From the NCBI RefSeq assembly GCF_022458865.1, contig NZ_JAJNMU010000012.1, positions 62,001 through 126,000 on the forward strand: a stretch of DNA of 64,000 bases. Reading direction: 5' to 3'. Position 1 is the first letter of the stretch; each line of letters starts with the position of its first letter. Origin of the DNA: Paenibacillus periandrae. Lineage in GTDB: Bacteria; Bacillota; Bacilli; Paenibacillales; NBRC-103111. A program made the translations under genes and the position numbers. The notes under the pieces are model-generated. The model worked only from the letters and a program-made list of their open reading frames with translations. It was not told where the DNA came from and searched no databases. This document shows positions 17,050-26,294 of the stretch, one piece after another.

Positions 17050-18294
17050 ATGAAACATTTATTATCGTTTTATCAAGAGCATGCCGAGCAGGTTCTATTG
17101 CCCTTTTGGCTGAAGGCGATCGACCTTGAGCGAGGCGGTGTCTACACATGCTTTAATAATGAAGGAACAGAATTGGTGAGCACCGATAAGTATACATGGT
17201 CTCAGGGTCGCTTTATTTGGATCCTGGCTCAGACGGCATCGATGATTGATAACAAGCTGCTCACTGGTGACGCTGAATTTTGCATGCGTAATGCTCGTAA
17301 AAACGTTGACTTTCTAAAGAATCACGTTTTTCTTGATAATGGCAACTGTGCCTATGTATTGACGGAAGATGGCGGGAAGAAGGAAGCAATTCCTGGGTTA
17401 GGATATGACATCAGCTTTTATGCAGATTGTTTTGTCGTGCTTGGGTTTGCCAAATTCGCTCACGGTTCCAGAGATGCCGAGGTGCTGCAGGATGCATTAC
17501 AATTGTATCGCCGTATTGTAGAGCGGCTTGCACAAGGGAATGTGAGAAGCGAGCCTTATCCGGTGCCTGTTGGGTATGAGGCGCACTCTGTCCCGATGAT
17601 CATGTTGAACGTCGCCCAGGAGCTTGCAGATGCACTTGATTCGTTCTCTCACCCAGAAGCACAAGCGGTTCGGGATGAGGCTGAATCTTATATGAACACG
17701 ATCATGGATCGTTTCTATACAGGCAGCGGAATCATTCGAGAAATGCTCCCAATGGATGTGGGGGAGACAGACACACTGCTCACCCGGCACGTGACACCAG
17801 GGCATTCCTTGGAATCGATGTGGTTTGTTATGAATGAAGCGTTAAAGATTGGTAATCAACAGCGGGTGGATCAAGCAGCTGCCGTTATTGAACAGGCTTT
17901 TGAATTGGGCTGGGACCCCGAGTATGGAGGGCTGCTGCGCTACGTTGACCGAGAAGGCGGCGAAGTGCGTGGACGCAGGACCGGCGGCAGATACGAGCAA
18001 TTAGTAGGTGATACCTGGGATATGAAAATATGGTGGCCGCATTCGGAGGCGTTGTATGCGCTGCTGCTCGCATACAAGCAGACCGGAGAGCCGCATTTTT
18101 ACGCCAAATATGAACAGATGCATGATTATGTATTCCGAACCTTCCCCCACCCAGATGCCGGGATTGGCGAGTGGATCCAAATCCGAGATCGGAGCGGTCA
18201 ACCGGTTCAGAAAACGGTAGCTTTGCCGGTCAAAGACCCTTATCATATTTTACGGAATGTATTGCTAACGATTGAACTGCTTGCTGAGCAATAA
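17050..18294 (+). CDS. AGE family epimerase/isomerase (N-acylglucosamine 2-epimerase-like)
   Basis: A 414-residue alpha/alpha-barrel enzyme. Conserved stretches include YTWSQGRFIWILAQ near residue 50, SFYADCFVVLGFAKF near 130, and the two-histidine active-site region with TPGHSLESMWF near 250 and KIWWPHSEALYALLLAY near 330. Family members interconvert GlcNAc and ManNAc or epimerise free sugars. In this operon it would funnel a 2-epimer, such as a ManNAc-type sugar, into the NagA/NagB route. The exact substrate is unknown. Confidence 0.88.
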   Translation: MKHLLSFYQEHAEQVLLPFWLKAIDLERGGVYTCFNNEGTELVSTDKYTWSQGRFIWILAQTASMIDNKLLTGDAEFCMRNARKNVDFLKNHVFLDNGNCAYVLTEDGGKKEAIPGLGYDISFYADCFVVLGFAKFAHGSRDAEVLQDALQLYRRIVERLAQGNVRSEPYPVPVGYEAHSVPMIMLNVAQELADALDSFSHPEAQAVRDEAESYMNTIMDRFYTGSGIIREMLPMDVGETDTLLTRHVTPGHSLESMWFVMNEALKIGNQQRVDQAAAVIEQAFELGWDPEYGGLLRYVDREGGEVRGRRTGGRYEQLVGDTWDMKIWWPHSEALYALLLAYKQTGEPHFYAKYEQMHDYVFRTFPHPDAGIGEWIQIRDRSGQPVQKTVALPVKDPYHILRNVLLTIELLAEQ

Positions 18295-18322
18295 TTGCAT
18301 GCTGTATGGGGAGGAGACATCA

Positions 18323-19771
18323 TTGTCTAACAGAAAAGAGGGAAGCTGTGATATAGCGGGTCAAGAGAAGCATAACGAAGAACTGATGCTTGGCTGCGCC
18401 AAAGTGGATATCACTCCGCAGAAGCCGCTGGCTCTGGCTGGATTTGCACATAGGCAAGGTAATTATGAATCCGTCATCAAGCCTTTGAACGCCAGAATAT
18501 TGTATTTCCAGCAGGGGCAGACGGGAAAGGCGCTGATCGTATCGGCCGATCTGCTTTGGTGGGGATCAGAGCGAATGGAAGGAATCAGGGTCAAGCTTCG
18601 GGAACGCTTTGGATTACTGGAATCACAAATCATGTTCCACGCCACACATAATCATTCGGGACCACAAGCCAGTGTGATGTATACCCCTTCCCTCGGCAAG
18701 CCGGATATCGAATATATCCGCTATCTGGAGGATGGTATTCTGGATGGTGTGGATCAAGCAGTGCTGGAATTGGAGACGGTGACGGTCGAACGGGGGATAG
18801 GACGGTGCGACTTATCCGTTCACCGCCGTAAAATGGTAGATGGAACGATCCGCATGGCTCCTAACTTTGAGGGACCTGTTGATCCGGATGTGAACGTTAT
18901 TCGTTTGTCTGCTTCGGGGGGAAGGACCAAGGGGATTCTGGTACATTATGCATGTCATCCAACGACAACTGGAGAAAATGTGATTTCATCCGAATTTCCA
19001 GGAGTTGCGATGGAGCTGATTGAAGAAAAGCTGGGCAGCGGAGCCATATCGGCGTATTTGCAAGGCTTCTGCGCTGATGTCCGCCCTGCGCTTGTGCGGG
19101 ACGGTGAATTTTATCGGGGTGGTGACGAGGAAGTATGCAGGATAGGGAGAGCATTGGCAGACGAGGTGCTCGCTATTGTGCAGCAGCCGATGAAGAGACT
19201 GGAAGCAGGGATATTGGCTTCGAGGTCGATCAAGGTGCAGCTCCCCTTACAAGCTCCACCTGTTCTGGATGATCTGCTGAATTGGGCAGGGGTGTCTGCA
19301 GCTGAATTGGCGGCAGTTCATCAACAAGCTTTTTCTAATCCGTCAGTTGATGGGGGAAATGAGGATGCGAACCGTTCCACAGCCGATGCTAATCCCATCA
19401 AACAGTTAATGCCAGATGCAAAAATCGTGGAAAAGTGGAGTCAACTGCTGTTAATGGATCAGCGCTATCAGCAACGTTATGTAGAGCTGGAGCTTGCGTA
19501 TTTACAATTGGCTGAAGGGCTTGTATTACTGACAAGCAATGCGGAGCTGGTTGGGGCGTATAGCCGCTTCATCAAAGCCTCCTTCGGAGATACGGTGCTT
19601 CCCGTAGGCTACACTAATGGAATGATCGGGTACGTACCCACAGCTGCTCAATTATCCGAGGGCGGTTATGAGGCCGTTGATTATATTTATTATTTCGGTT
19701 TACCTGCACCGCTTGCATTTGAATCGGAGGCTATTATACACAGCAGTATAATCAAATTGGTTGTTCATTAA
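18323..19771 (+). CDS. Neutral ceramidase N-terminal-domain-like hydrolase
   Basis: A 482-residue protein. I chose TTG 18323 because GGGAGGAG is six bases before it. The N-terminal part matches the neutral/alkaline ceramidase domain: GCAKVDITPQKPLALAGF, a zinc-site-like ATHNHSGP near residue 105, and VHYACHPTTTG near 215. The segment equivalent to the ceramidase nucleophile (GDVSPN) reads CADVRPA, with Arg where Ser is expected. A ceramidase mechanism is therefore doubtful. No signal peptide is present, so it is cytosolic, and its operon points to an amide or ester of a sugar as substrate rather than ceramide. Confidence 0.75.
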   Translation: MSNRKEGSCDIAGQEKHNEELMLGCAKVDITPQKPLALAGFAHRQGNYESVIKPLNARILYFQQGQTGKALIVSADLLWWGSERMEGIRVKLRERFGLLESQIMFHATHNHSGPQASVMYTPSLGKPDIEYIRYLEDGILDGVDQAVLELETVTVERGIGRCDLSVHRRKMVDGTIRMAPNFEGPVDPDVNVIRLSASGGRTKGILVHYACHPTTTGENVISSEFPGVAMELIEEKLGSGAISAYLQGFCADVRPALVRDGEFYRGGDEEVCRIGRALADEVLAIVQQPMKRLEAGILASRSIKVQLPLQAPPVLDDLLNWAGVSAAELAAVHQQAFSNPSVDGGNEDANRSTADANPIKQLMPDAKIVEKWSQLLLMDQRYQQRYVELELAYLQLAEGLVLLTSNAELVGAYSRFIKASFGDTVLPVGYTNGMIGYVPTAAQLSEGGYEAVDYIYYFGLPAPLAFESEAIIHSSIIKLVVH

Positions 19772-19811
19772 TAAAAAGCAGCTCACAATACATAAATAGT
19801 GGGGTGATGCT

Positions 19812-20240
19812 ATGGCAGTTGTAAAAGCCCGAGATCAAGACATTAACTTATTGGCAAGGCTGCTTAGGGCTGAAGCAGAGGGAGAAGGAGAACAAGGCAT
19901 GCTGATGGTTGGAAATGTAGGGATTAACCGAATTCGAGCTAACTGCTCCGACTTTAAGGGTCTTCGGACGATTCCGCAAATGATTTATCAGCCGCATGCA
20001 TTTGAAGCTACACAACATGGTTATTTTTATCAAAAAGCAAGAAAAAGAGATGTGAGATTAGCGAAAAGATCTGTAGACGGTGAAAGGCTGTGGCCAGCCG
20101 AGTTCAGTCTGTGGTACTTCAGACCTGAGGGCGATTGTCCGGATGAATGGTACAACCAGCCTTTGGTAGCCAGGTACAAAGCGCATTGTTTTTATCAGCC
20201 AACCTCTGAAACCTGCGATAATATTTATAATACGTTTTGA
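19812..20240 (+). CDS. SleB/CwlJ-type cell wall hydrolase
   Basis: A 142-residue protein corresponding almost entirely to the Hydrolase_2 domain: LLARLLRAEAEGEGEQG with the catalytic Glu region, VGNVGINRI, and FSLWYFRPEGDCPDEWY. There is no signal peptide or binding domain, as in CwlJ. SleB/CwlJ proteins degrade spore-cortex peptidoglycan containing muramic-delta-lactam during germination. It follows the ceramidase-like gene by 40 bases and precedes a terminator, so it may be read with the sugar operon or have its own sporulation promoter. Confidence 0.85.
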   Translation: MAVVKARDQDINLLARLLRAEAEGEGEQGMLMVGNVGINRIRANCSDFKGLRTIPQMIYQPHAFEATQHGYFYQKARKRDVRLAKRSVDGERLWPAEFSLWYFRPEGDCPDEWYNQPLVARYKAHCFYQPTSETCDNIYNTF

Positions 20241-20244
20241 TAAT

Positions 20245-20267
20245 GGGGCCGAGAGGCTCCTTTTTTT
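20245..20267 (+). terminator. Terminator after the SleB-type gene
   Basis: GGGGCC-GAGA-GGCTCC stem-loop followed by seven T. Confidence 0.8.
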
Positions 20268-20339
20268 GTCTTCATTTTTTATCGTTTAATTTAACTTCAG
20301 AGGGGGAAAGATACTTGAAAAAGTTGTGAGGTGAAGCTG

Positions 20340-21971
20340 GTGGAGGAATTAACGTCAAGTAAGAAAGTGACAATTATGATTGCTTTAATGGCGGCGATGT
20401 TTTTTGCAGCTATTAATCAAACCATTGTAGGTACTGCGATGCCGCGGATTATAGCGATTCTGGGGGGGATAGAGTATTATACCTGGGTTATTACGATTTA
20501 CATGCTCACCTCTACAATTGCTACTGTGCTTGTCGGCAAGCTGTCGGATATTTATGGGCGTAAGCCGTTTTTGTTAACGGGTATCGTGTTTTTCATTATC
20601 GGCGCTTTTCTTTCCGGTACAGCATCAACGATTTTTCATCTGATTACTTATCGGGGGATTCAGGGTATTGGTGGCGGTATACTGATGTCAGCAACAGTAA
20701 CGGCTGTAGGTGATTTGTTCGCTCCCCGAGAACGAGCCAAATGGACAGGTGTCATGATGGCGATTTTTGGCTTTTCCAGTGTACTGGGTCCTACACTCGG
20801 CGGCTTTATGATCGATCATATGGCTTGGAAGTGGGTATTCTGGATTTTTCTCCCGCTCGGCTTGGTAGCTTTCGTGATGATTTGGTTCATGTTTCCCAAA
20901 ACGGCCCGAGTTGCAACCGAATCAATCGATTACATGGGTTCGATATTTTTGTCTTTGACGATAGTTGCCTTGCTGCTCGGATTTTCGTGGGCAGGTTCCA
21001 AATATGCCTGGAGTTCCCCGCAAATCCTCGGTCTTCTTTCAGCGGCCGTCATTTGTTTGGTCATTTTGCTATTGATTGAACGAAAAGCCAAAAGTCCGGT
21101 CATGCCGCTCGGGCTGTTCAAAAACTCCATCGTGACGATTTCCAATAGCATAGGTTTCCTTATGAATGCAGGTATGATGGGTGCCATGATTTACTTACCT
21201 TTTTTCGTGCAGGGAGTTAAAGGGGTATCGCCGACAAATTCCGGTTTTGTCAATATGCCCATGTCTATAAGTATGATCGTGCTTAGCACCTTATCTGGGC
21301 GATGGATATCCAAATCCGGCAAATATAAGCGATATGCGATCATAGGTATGCCTTTCCTGGTTGCGGGTATGGTGATGATGGCATTCATGAACAGCATTAC
21401 AATGGCGGTGTTCAGTATGCTCATATTCGGTATAGGGTTAGGCATATCGATGCCGGTGTTTACCTTGACCGTGCAGAACGCTGTTTCCCCAGCAGATCTC
21501 GGTGTGGCGACAGCGACAGCTACATTGTTCCGAAATTTGGGTGGAACCATTGGTATTGCGGTGATGGGTACGGTCATGAACACCACATTAACGAGTAAAT
21601 TGAAGGCTGCGATGACATCGGGCCAAGGAGTTGATTTAACCAAGCTGGATCCTGCAGTAGCTTCGCAGCTATCCGGTTTCCTGAATCCACAGATGCTGCT
21701 GGATCAACCCAAGCTCAAGGAGCTGCACAATACATTACCGGCTGATGTGCAGCCTCTGTTTACACAAATGATAGCTATGCTGCGATCCGTACTCAGTGAC
21801 TCGTTGACCGTTGTATTTCTGTTCGGTACTGCCTTGTTGGTCCTGGCTTTCATTCTGGTTCTGTTCCTGAAGGAAATTCCATTACGGACATCCAATGAAG
21901 TGAAAAAAGAGCAGCCTGAAGAGGAAGAGGTACGGACAAGTAAAGGCAAAAAAGAGCCTGCTCTTCACTAG
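20340..21971 (+). CDS. MFS drug efflux transporter, DHA2 (14-helix) family
   Basis: A 543-residue inner-membrane protein in the EmrB/QacA family, with 14 predicted helices. The motif-A loop is GKLSDIYGRKPF near residue 65 and the motif-C antiporter signature is in GPTLGGFMID near 150. A periplasmic loop before the last helix and a Lys/Glu-rich tail follow. The start is GTG 20340, five bases after AGGTGA; GTG 20331 is also possible. The family exports drugs or siderophores using the proton gradient. No neighbouring regulator identifies its substrate. Confidence 0.88.
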   Translation: MEELTSSKKVTIMIALMAAMFFAAINQTIVGTAMPRIIAILGGIEYYTWVITIYMLTSTIATVLVGKLSDIYGRKPFLLTGIVFFIIGAFLSGTASTIFHLITYRGIQGIGGGILMSATVTAVGDLFAPRERAKWTGVMMAIFGFSSVLGPTLGGFMIDHMAWKWVFWIFLPLGLVAFVMIWFMFPKTARVATESIDYMGSIFLSLTIVALLLGFSWAGSKYAWSSPQILGLLSAAVICLVILLLIERKAKSPVMPLGLFKNSIVTISNSIGFLMNAGMMGAMIYLPFFVQGVKGVSPTNSGFVNMPMSISMIVLSTLSGRWISKSGKYKRYAIIGMPFLVAGMVMMAFMNSITMAVFSMLIFGIGLGISMPVFTLTVQNAVSPADLGVATATATLFRNLGGTIGIAVMGTVMNTTLTSKLKAAMTSGQGVDLTKLDPAVASQLSGFLNPQMLLDQPKLKELHNTLPADVQPLFTQMIAMLRSVLSDSLTVVFLFGTALLVLAFILVLFLKEIPLRTSNEVKKEQPEEEEVRTSKGKKEPALH

Positions 21972-22129
21972 GAGCTGCTCATTAGGAGTAATTTTCACAA
22001 AATGGTTACAAATTCCGAGCATAGCGCGTTTTTTTTCCATATTGCTCTGGCATTGCTTTTCTTGCACGTGCTTTTTGGTTAATATGTATAGGCAATGAAT
22101 TTTTCTAAGTAAGAAAGGAACTGATTCGT

Positions 22130-23599
22130 TTGAACAAGAAGTCCCTTAAACTGACAACATTTTGCATTATATTTTCTGCTATCTTGACCATCCCTATACA
22201 ATCCGTGGCAGCCGCTGATACGAATACGAGCATAAAACAATTTTATAGCAGCTCCAAATCGGGCAAAGTTATAGATTTTGTTGGCGATAGCACCACGGAA
22301 ACCGCCCCGGCGATGTACAAGCGTATTGCCGAGCAATATGCGGTAACAGGTGGCGCGCTGCATGGGACAACGATTCTTAATCGCGGCACCAACGGTAATA
22401 CATTGCATAACTTCGTGAATGACAAAGCGGCCAACGATAATTCGCTAAGTAAGGTGATCATAGATAACGCCGATTTATATATCATTTCTTATGGGATTAA
22501 TGACATACGCCGAAGCTCCACTACCGGAGCCACCAGTCCTACGCAAATTAAAGCGGATCTCAAAACAGCTATAGATCGGCTATTAGCCGAAACCAAAGGC
22601 AGCATTTTGCTTCGGACACCAAATACCTTGTTATCTAAAAATCCTGCCGATGCGATATTGGTATCGCCGATAGAAAACGCTCAGCTCTACTCTGATCAAT
22701 TATGGGAGATTTATAACAGCTTTAAAGGGTACAACGATCGTGTCGATGTTCTGGATATCCCCAGTATGATTTTTGGCAGAAAAGCTGTGCCGCAGCACCT
22801 GCTCATGTTCGATATCCTGCATCCTAATGATGCTGGCTATCAAGCGATTGCTGATGCAATTGTTGACAGAATTACGGGTGGAATGGCTGCAGGGGAATGG
22901 CATTACATGGCGTATGACCCGAAAACATTTACTATTGAGTTAAGACAAACGACTCCCTTTTATGATGATTGGCAGCCATTTAACCGTGAGCCTGTTTCCT
23001 ATCTGGAACCGCAAAATTTAACCGTACTGAAGGAAAAGATTGACGAAGAGAATGCCGGGTGGACGTGGTATCAAATCCAAACCTGGCTCGGACTTAAATG
23101 GGTTCATGCGGTCCGACCGATCGCTCGTTATAGCGAATGGATCAATAATATCCATCAACCCAACAAACAAGCAACCGTGACGGTGACGAATCGAACCTTA
23201 TTGTACAATGATGCCTATACGGATACAAGTAACGGTTACTCGATTAATCCGCAAACCGTGGAGGTGCTTGATGTAGGTAATTATATGTACAAAATTAAGA
23301 CCTGGTATGGGGATTTGTGGATTCCGGCCAATGCAACGACTTCTCCCCTGGATAACCATTATGGTAAACTTGCCGGCTCAGAAGATAATAAGCTTAGGTC
23401 TGTAGACCAAATGATTCACCTCACTGTGACTACGGCCTTGTCCGAATTACCGACAACATTGGCAGCTAGAAGCCTCGGCGCACTGTCACCCCAAATCGTG
23501 CGAGCTTTTGAAAAAAAAGGGGATTGGTATCATATACATACAAGCTGGACAGGCGATGCTTGGCTGTATTATCCCAATGCCACTAATAAATCAACCTAA
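22130..23599 (+). CDS. Secreted SGNH/GDSL hydrolase with C-terminal SH3-like repeats
   Basis: A 489-residue exported protein starting at TTG with AAGAAAGGAA upstream. Residues 1-29 are a signal peptide (ending VAAAD). The SGNH catalytic blocks are IDFVGDSTTET (Ser) near residue 50, ISYGINDIRR (Asn) near 120, and DILHPNDAGY (Asp/His) near 235. The C-terminal 230 residues hold at least three related segments, WYQIQTWLGLKWVHA, YKIKTWYGDLWIPA and WYHIHTSWTGDAWLYY, which resemble bacterial SH3/GW wall-binding repeats. This suggests a cell-wall-attached esterase, perhaps acting on acetylated wall polymers. Confidence 0.82.
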   Translation: MNKKSLKLTTFCIIFSAILTIPIQSVAAADTNTSIKQFYSSSKSGKVIDFVGDSTTETAPAMYKRIAEQYAVTGGALHGTTILNRGTNGNTLHNFVNDKAANDNSLSKVIIDNADLYIISYGINDIRRSSTTGATSPTQIKADLKTAIDRLLAETKGSILLRTPNTLLSKNPADAILVSPIENAQLYSDQLWEIYNSFKGYNDRVDVLDIPSMIFGRKAVPQHLLMFDILHPNDAGYQAIADAIVDRITGGMAAGEWHYMAYDPKTFTIELRQTTPFYDDWQPFNREPVSYLEPQNLTVLKEKIDEENAGWTWYQIQTWLGLKWVHAVRPIARYSEWINNIHQPNKQATVTVTNRTLLYNDAYTDTSNGYSINPQTVEVLDVGNYMYKIKTWYGDLWIPANATTSPLDNHYGKLAGSEDNKLRSVDQMIHLTVTTALSELPTTLAARSLGALSPQIVRAFEKKGDWYHIHTSWTGDAWLYYPNATNKST

Positions 23600-23607
23600 A
23601 AGTCAAT

Positions 23608-23650
23608 CAGGAGGAGCCTCTCCCATTAGTTTAAAGAGGCTGCCTCGATT
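23608..23650. terminator. Bidirectional terminator between convergent genes
   Basis: AGCCTCT pairs with AGAGGCT, with extra GAGG/CCTC pairing outside; T runs follow on the plus side. It overlaps the stop codon of the minus-strand glycosyltransferase gene. Confidence 0.6.
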
Positions 23651-24803
23651 TTTTGCCGATCACCTTCATCAAGGCATGTTTCATGGCGATCCCTGATCGA
23701 TTCCAGGAATGCTTGCGCATGTCCTTTCGACCTTGCTGTCCTTTCTGGCGGCAAATGGCGGGATGCTGATATGCATATCTCATTTGTTTCTTTAAATGCC
23801 TCAGGCTGGGTTCTGCCCATAGCTGCCCACGCTGAGCGAACAAATAGCCAAAGCTTGGCGATATCGATTTTTTCATACTTCGTGCCGGTGGCTGCAGCTT
23901 ATAGTTAATCAGCAACGAATTTCTGTTGTTCAGAAAGTCCATTTGTCCACCCCAGCGTGTAGCAATCACGGGTACTCCGCTGGATAATGCCTCAAGGAAC
24001 GGCAGACCGACACCTTCCCCACGTGTAGGAAGTACAAATGCATGACCTGAGGCATACAGAGCTTTCAGCTTTTGTGGACTTGTATGGCTGGTAATGAGAT
24101 GTACGGGTGCTGTTCGGCCGCATTTGCATTTTTTCTTGAAGGCCTGAATGCGTCTTTGAATGGATCGACCCGAGGCCTGCGAACCAACTCCATTAGTTTT
24201 GATCACTAGAGCAACCCGGTCCTTGGGAGAGAATTCTTCCCAATAGGCTCTTAGTAAGGTCTCCGGATTTTTACGATGCTGGAATGTAAACACGGAAACA
24301 AATACGAAGGTCCCTTTCTTTACAGACAGGGGCAGCTTTCTGTTGCCAGGCTTAAAAGTTTGGGTATTCACGCCATGGGGCACGATAAATACGGGAACCT
24401 TTACACCGCTTGTTCTCATCGCAGTCTTATTCTGGGTAGAAGGTACAAAGACCGCATCAAATCGATTTATGTTCGGATGCCAATTACGAGGGATTCGAGT
24501 TGTCTCCCAGACGGTATTGAGCACGATATAACGATACTGTTTACGAGCTTGTTTCGTGTTCAGCGTGTGCGGTAGCCCATGATAAATTAGAATCTTCGTT
24601 TTTTTACGTGCTATCGGCTTTGTAGCCAAAGCCTTAAGGGTTCCATGTTTGCCCTTCGTATATAGGAGAGGTTTGCTACGGTTTGTTGCCAATTTTACAT
24701 CTACACCTTGTCGATACAAAGCAAGGGCATACTCCCGACTGGCGGTACCGATTCCTGTTGCTTTCAGTACAGGACCGTTCCATATGACTTGATAATTTTT
24801 CAT
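23631..24803 (-). CDS. Glycosyltransferase, family 4 (GT-B)
   Basis: A 390-residue cytosolic glycosyltransferase with GGAAGG before the ATG. The donor-binding domain is clear: FVFVSVFTFQHRKNPETLL near residue 165, and the EX7E block GEGVGLPFLEALSSGVPVIA near 280, with Glu residues contacting the nucleotide sugar. The N-terminal domain has GIGTASREYALALYRQG. The very basic C-terminus is typical of related Paenibacillus proteins. It has no operon partners here, so the acceptor is unknown. Confidence 0.88.
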   Translation of the reverse strand: MKNYQVIWNGPVLKATGIGTASREYALALYRQGVDVKLATNRSKPLLYTKGKHGTLKALATKPIARKKTKILIYHGLPHTLNTKQARKQYRYIVLNTVWETTRIPRNWHPNINRFDAVFVPSTQNKTAMRTSGVKVPVFIVPHGVNTQTFKPGNRKLPLSVKKGTFVFVSVFTFQHRKNPETLLRAYWEEFSPKDRVALVIKTNGVGSQASGRSIQRRIQAFKKKCKCGRTAPVHLITSHTSPQKLKALYASGHAFVLPTRGEGVGLPFLEALSSGVPVIATRWGGQMDFLNNRNSLLINYKLQPPARSMKKSISPSFGYLFAQRGQLWAEPSLRHLKKQMRYAYQHPAICRQKGQQGRKDMRKHSWNRSGIAMKHALMKVIGKKSRQPL

Positions 24804-24996
24804 GGTTAACCTTCCTTTTGGAAAATAATCTCCTATAATTTCGCAACCCTTAAATACTTGCGATATCGTATGCTTACCGGGTAGCTTTGGTTAAAGGCTA
24901 GCCGAATTTATAGTTTTCTCATCGTTTTTTCATCTTCATCATTTATAGTAGCCCTCATTCACTGTTCATTATTCGTATAAAAAGGAGAGGGCTGTT

Positions 24997-25587
24997 ATGA
25001 ATGTTACTCAGTGGGATTATCAAATTTTTCAAATGATTAATGGCTGGTCTGGGAAGTATATGTACTGGAATCCGCTGATGAGGTTGTTGTCGGAGGATGC
25101 GGAGTATTTATTTTATGTGGGTGTCATTGTGTATTGGTTCTCCAGGATGCGTCAAAGCAGGAAAATGGTGTTTGAGTCGCTATTTGCCGCAACTATCGCG
25201 ATGGGGATAAGCGTTATCATAGGAGCATTTTATTACAGGGATCGGCCATTCATTACACATCATGTTATGCAAATGATCAATCATGCTGCGAACGGTTCTT
25301 TCCCGAGTGATCACGCAATTGGGGCTTTTGTGATCGCAACCTCAATATTCCTGTTCCGAAAAAAAGAAGGTTATTTGTGGCTATTGATCGCAGGTCTAAT
25401 CGCTTTTTCACGTGTATGGAATGGTGTTCATTATCCGCTTGATGTGATCGCCGGTGCATTCATTGGAGTTCTTACTTCCATATGTGTTCATCAACTGTTC
25501 TTGCGATCGTCGTATGCTTACAAATGGTTGGGAAACGGGATCGATTATTATGAAAAATGGGAGCATAAAATCAGAGTCAAATCCTAA
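24997..25587 (+). CDS. PAP2 family phosphatase, undecaprenyl-diphosphatase-like (BcrC type)
   Basis: A 196-residue membrane phosphatase. The three PAP2 active-site motifs are present: YYRDRPF near residue 80, GSFPSDHAIGAF near 103 and SRVWNGVHYPLD near 140. The BcrC-type PSDH variant and the length agree with enzymes that recycle undecaprenyl pyrophosphate to the monophosphate and give bacitracin tolerance. The N-terminal WDYQIFQMINGWSGK resembles BcrC. A clear AAGGAGAGG precedes the ATG. A second PAP2 gene follows 44 bases later. Confidence 0.85.
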   Translation: MNVTQWDYQIFQMINGWSGKYMYWNPLMRLLSEDAEYLFYVGVIVYWFSRMRQSRKMVFESLFAATIAMGISVIIGAFYYRDRPFITHHVMQMINHAANGSFPSDHAIGAFVIATSIFLFRKKEGYLWLLIAGLIAFSRVWNGVHYPLDVIAGAFIGVLTSICVHQLFLRSSYAYKWLGNGIDYYEKWEHKIRVKS

Positions 25588-25631
25588 ACGCTTCAAAACC
25601 ACTAGCTTAAGATCAGCAATAGGGGGTACAT

Positions 25632-26294
25632 ATGAATATTAAGCAGCAGCTTGCGCGTGCTTTTATTTTAAGTATTTGTTTTGCAGTATGCTTTGGCCTG
25701 ATTGCTTTATTGATCCATGATCGTCGATTGGATGCTTTTGACCAAACCATTATTGGGTGGGTTCAAGCGCTGGAATCACCAGGGTTAACGCTTATAATGA
25801 AGGGTTTCACCACCATAGGTTCAGGTTTGGTCATAGCCATTTTGGTTCCTCTTGTTGCGGTATTTTTATATTTTGTGCTGGGGCATCGAAGGGAGCTATA
25901 CTTTTTTATCGGTGTCATTATTGGCTCAACCTTATTAAATGAGGTTTTGAAAATCATTTTTCATCGGGCGCGGCCGACGATTCATCGTATTATTGATGCA
26001 GCCGGTTACAGCTTCCCAAGTGGACATTCGATGGCGGCGTTTACATTGTATGGTGTCATTGCTTTTCTTTTATGGAGACATGTATCGGGTGCATTTAATC
26101 GCAGTATTTTGATCCTATTCAGCATCCTGATGATTGTAATGATCGGCATCAGCCGCATTTATTTAGGTGTGCATTATCCAAGCGATGTACTGGGCGGATA
26201 CATGGCCAGCGGCACCTGGCTTACGGCTGCCAGTTGGTTTTTTCATAAGTATGGGTATGGCACAGCTGCCCAAAAAGCTCAAACTCAGTACTGA
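25632..26294 (+). CDS. PAP2 family membrane phosphatase (PgpB-like)
   Basis: A 220-residue polytopic protein with the motifs KIIFHRARP near residue 110, SFPSGHSMAAF near 130 and SRIYLGVHYPSDVLGG near 185. This is the PgpB-type PSGH form, different from the preceding gene, so the two are not recent duplicates. It may act on phosphatidylglycerol phosphate, diacylglycerol pyrophosphate or undecaprenyl pyrophosphate. It is likely co-transcribed with the upstream gene. Confidence 0.85.
   Translation: MNIKQQLARAFILSICFAVCFGLIALLIHDRRLDAFDQTIIGWVQALESPGLTLIMKGFTTIGSGLVIAILVPLVAVFLYFVLGHRRELYFFIGVIIGSTLLNEVLKIIFHRARPTIHRIIDAAGYSFPSGHSMAAFTLYGVIAFLLWRHVSGAFNRSILILFSILMIVMIGISRIYLGVHYPSDVLGGYMASGTWLTAASWFFHKYGYGTAAQKAQTQY

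Noticed and set aside
24997..26294. Tandem duplication of PAP2 phosphatase genes
   Set aside because: The active-site motifs (PSDH versus PSGH) and overall sequences differ, so this is adjacency of two old subfamilies rather than a recent duplication.
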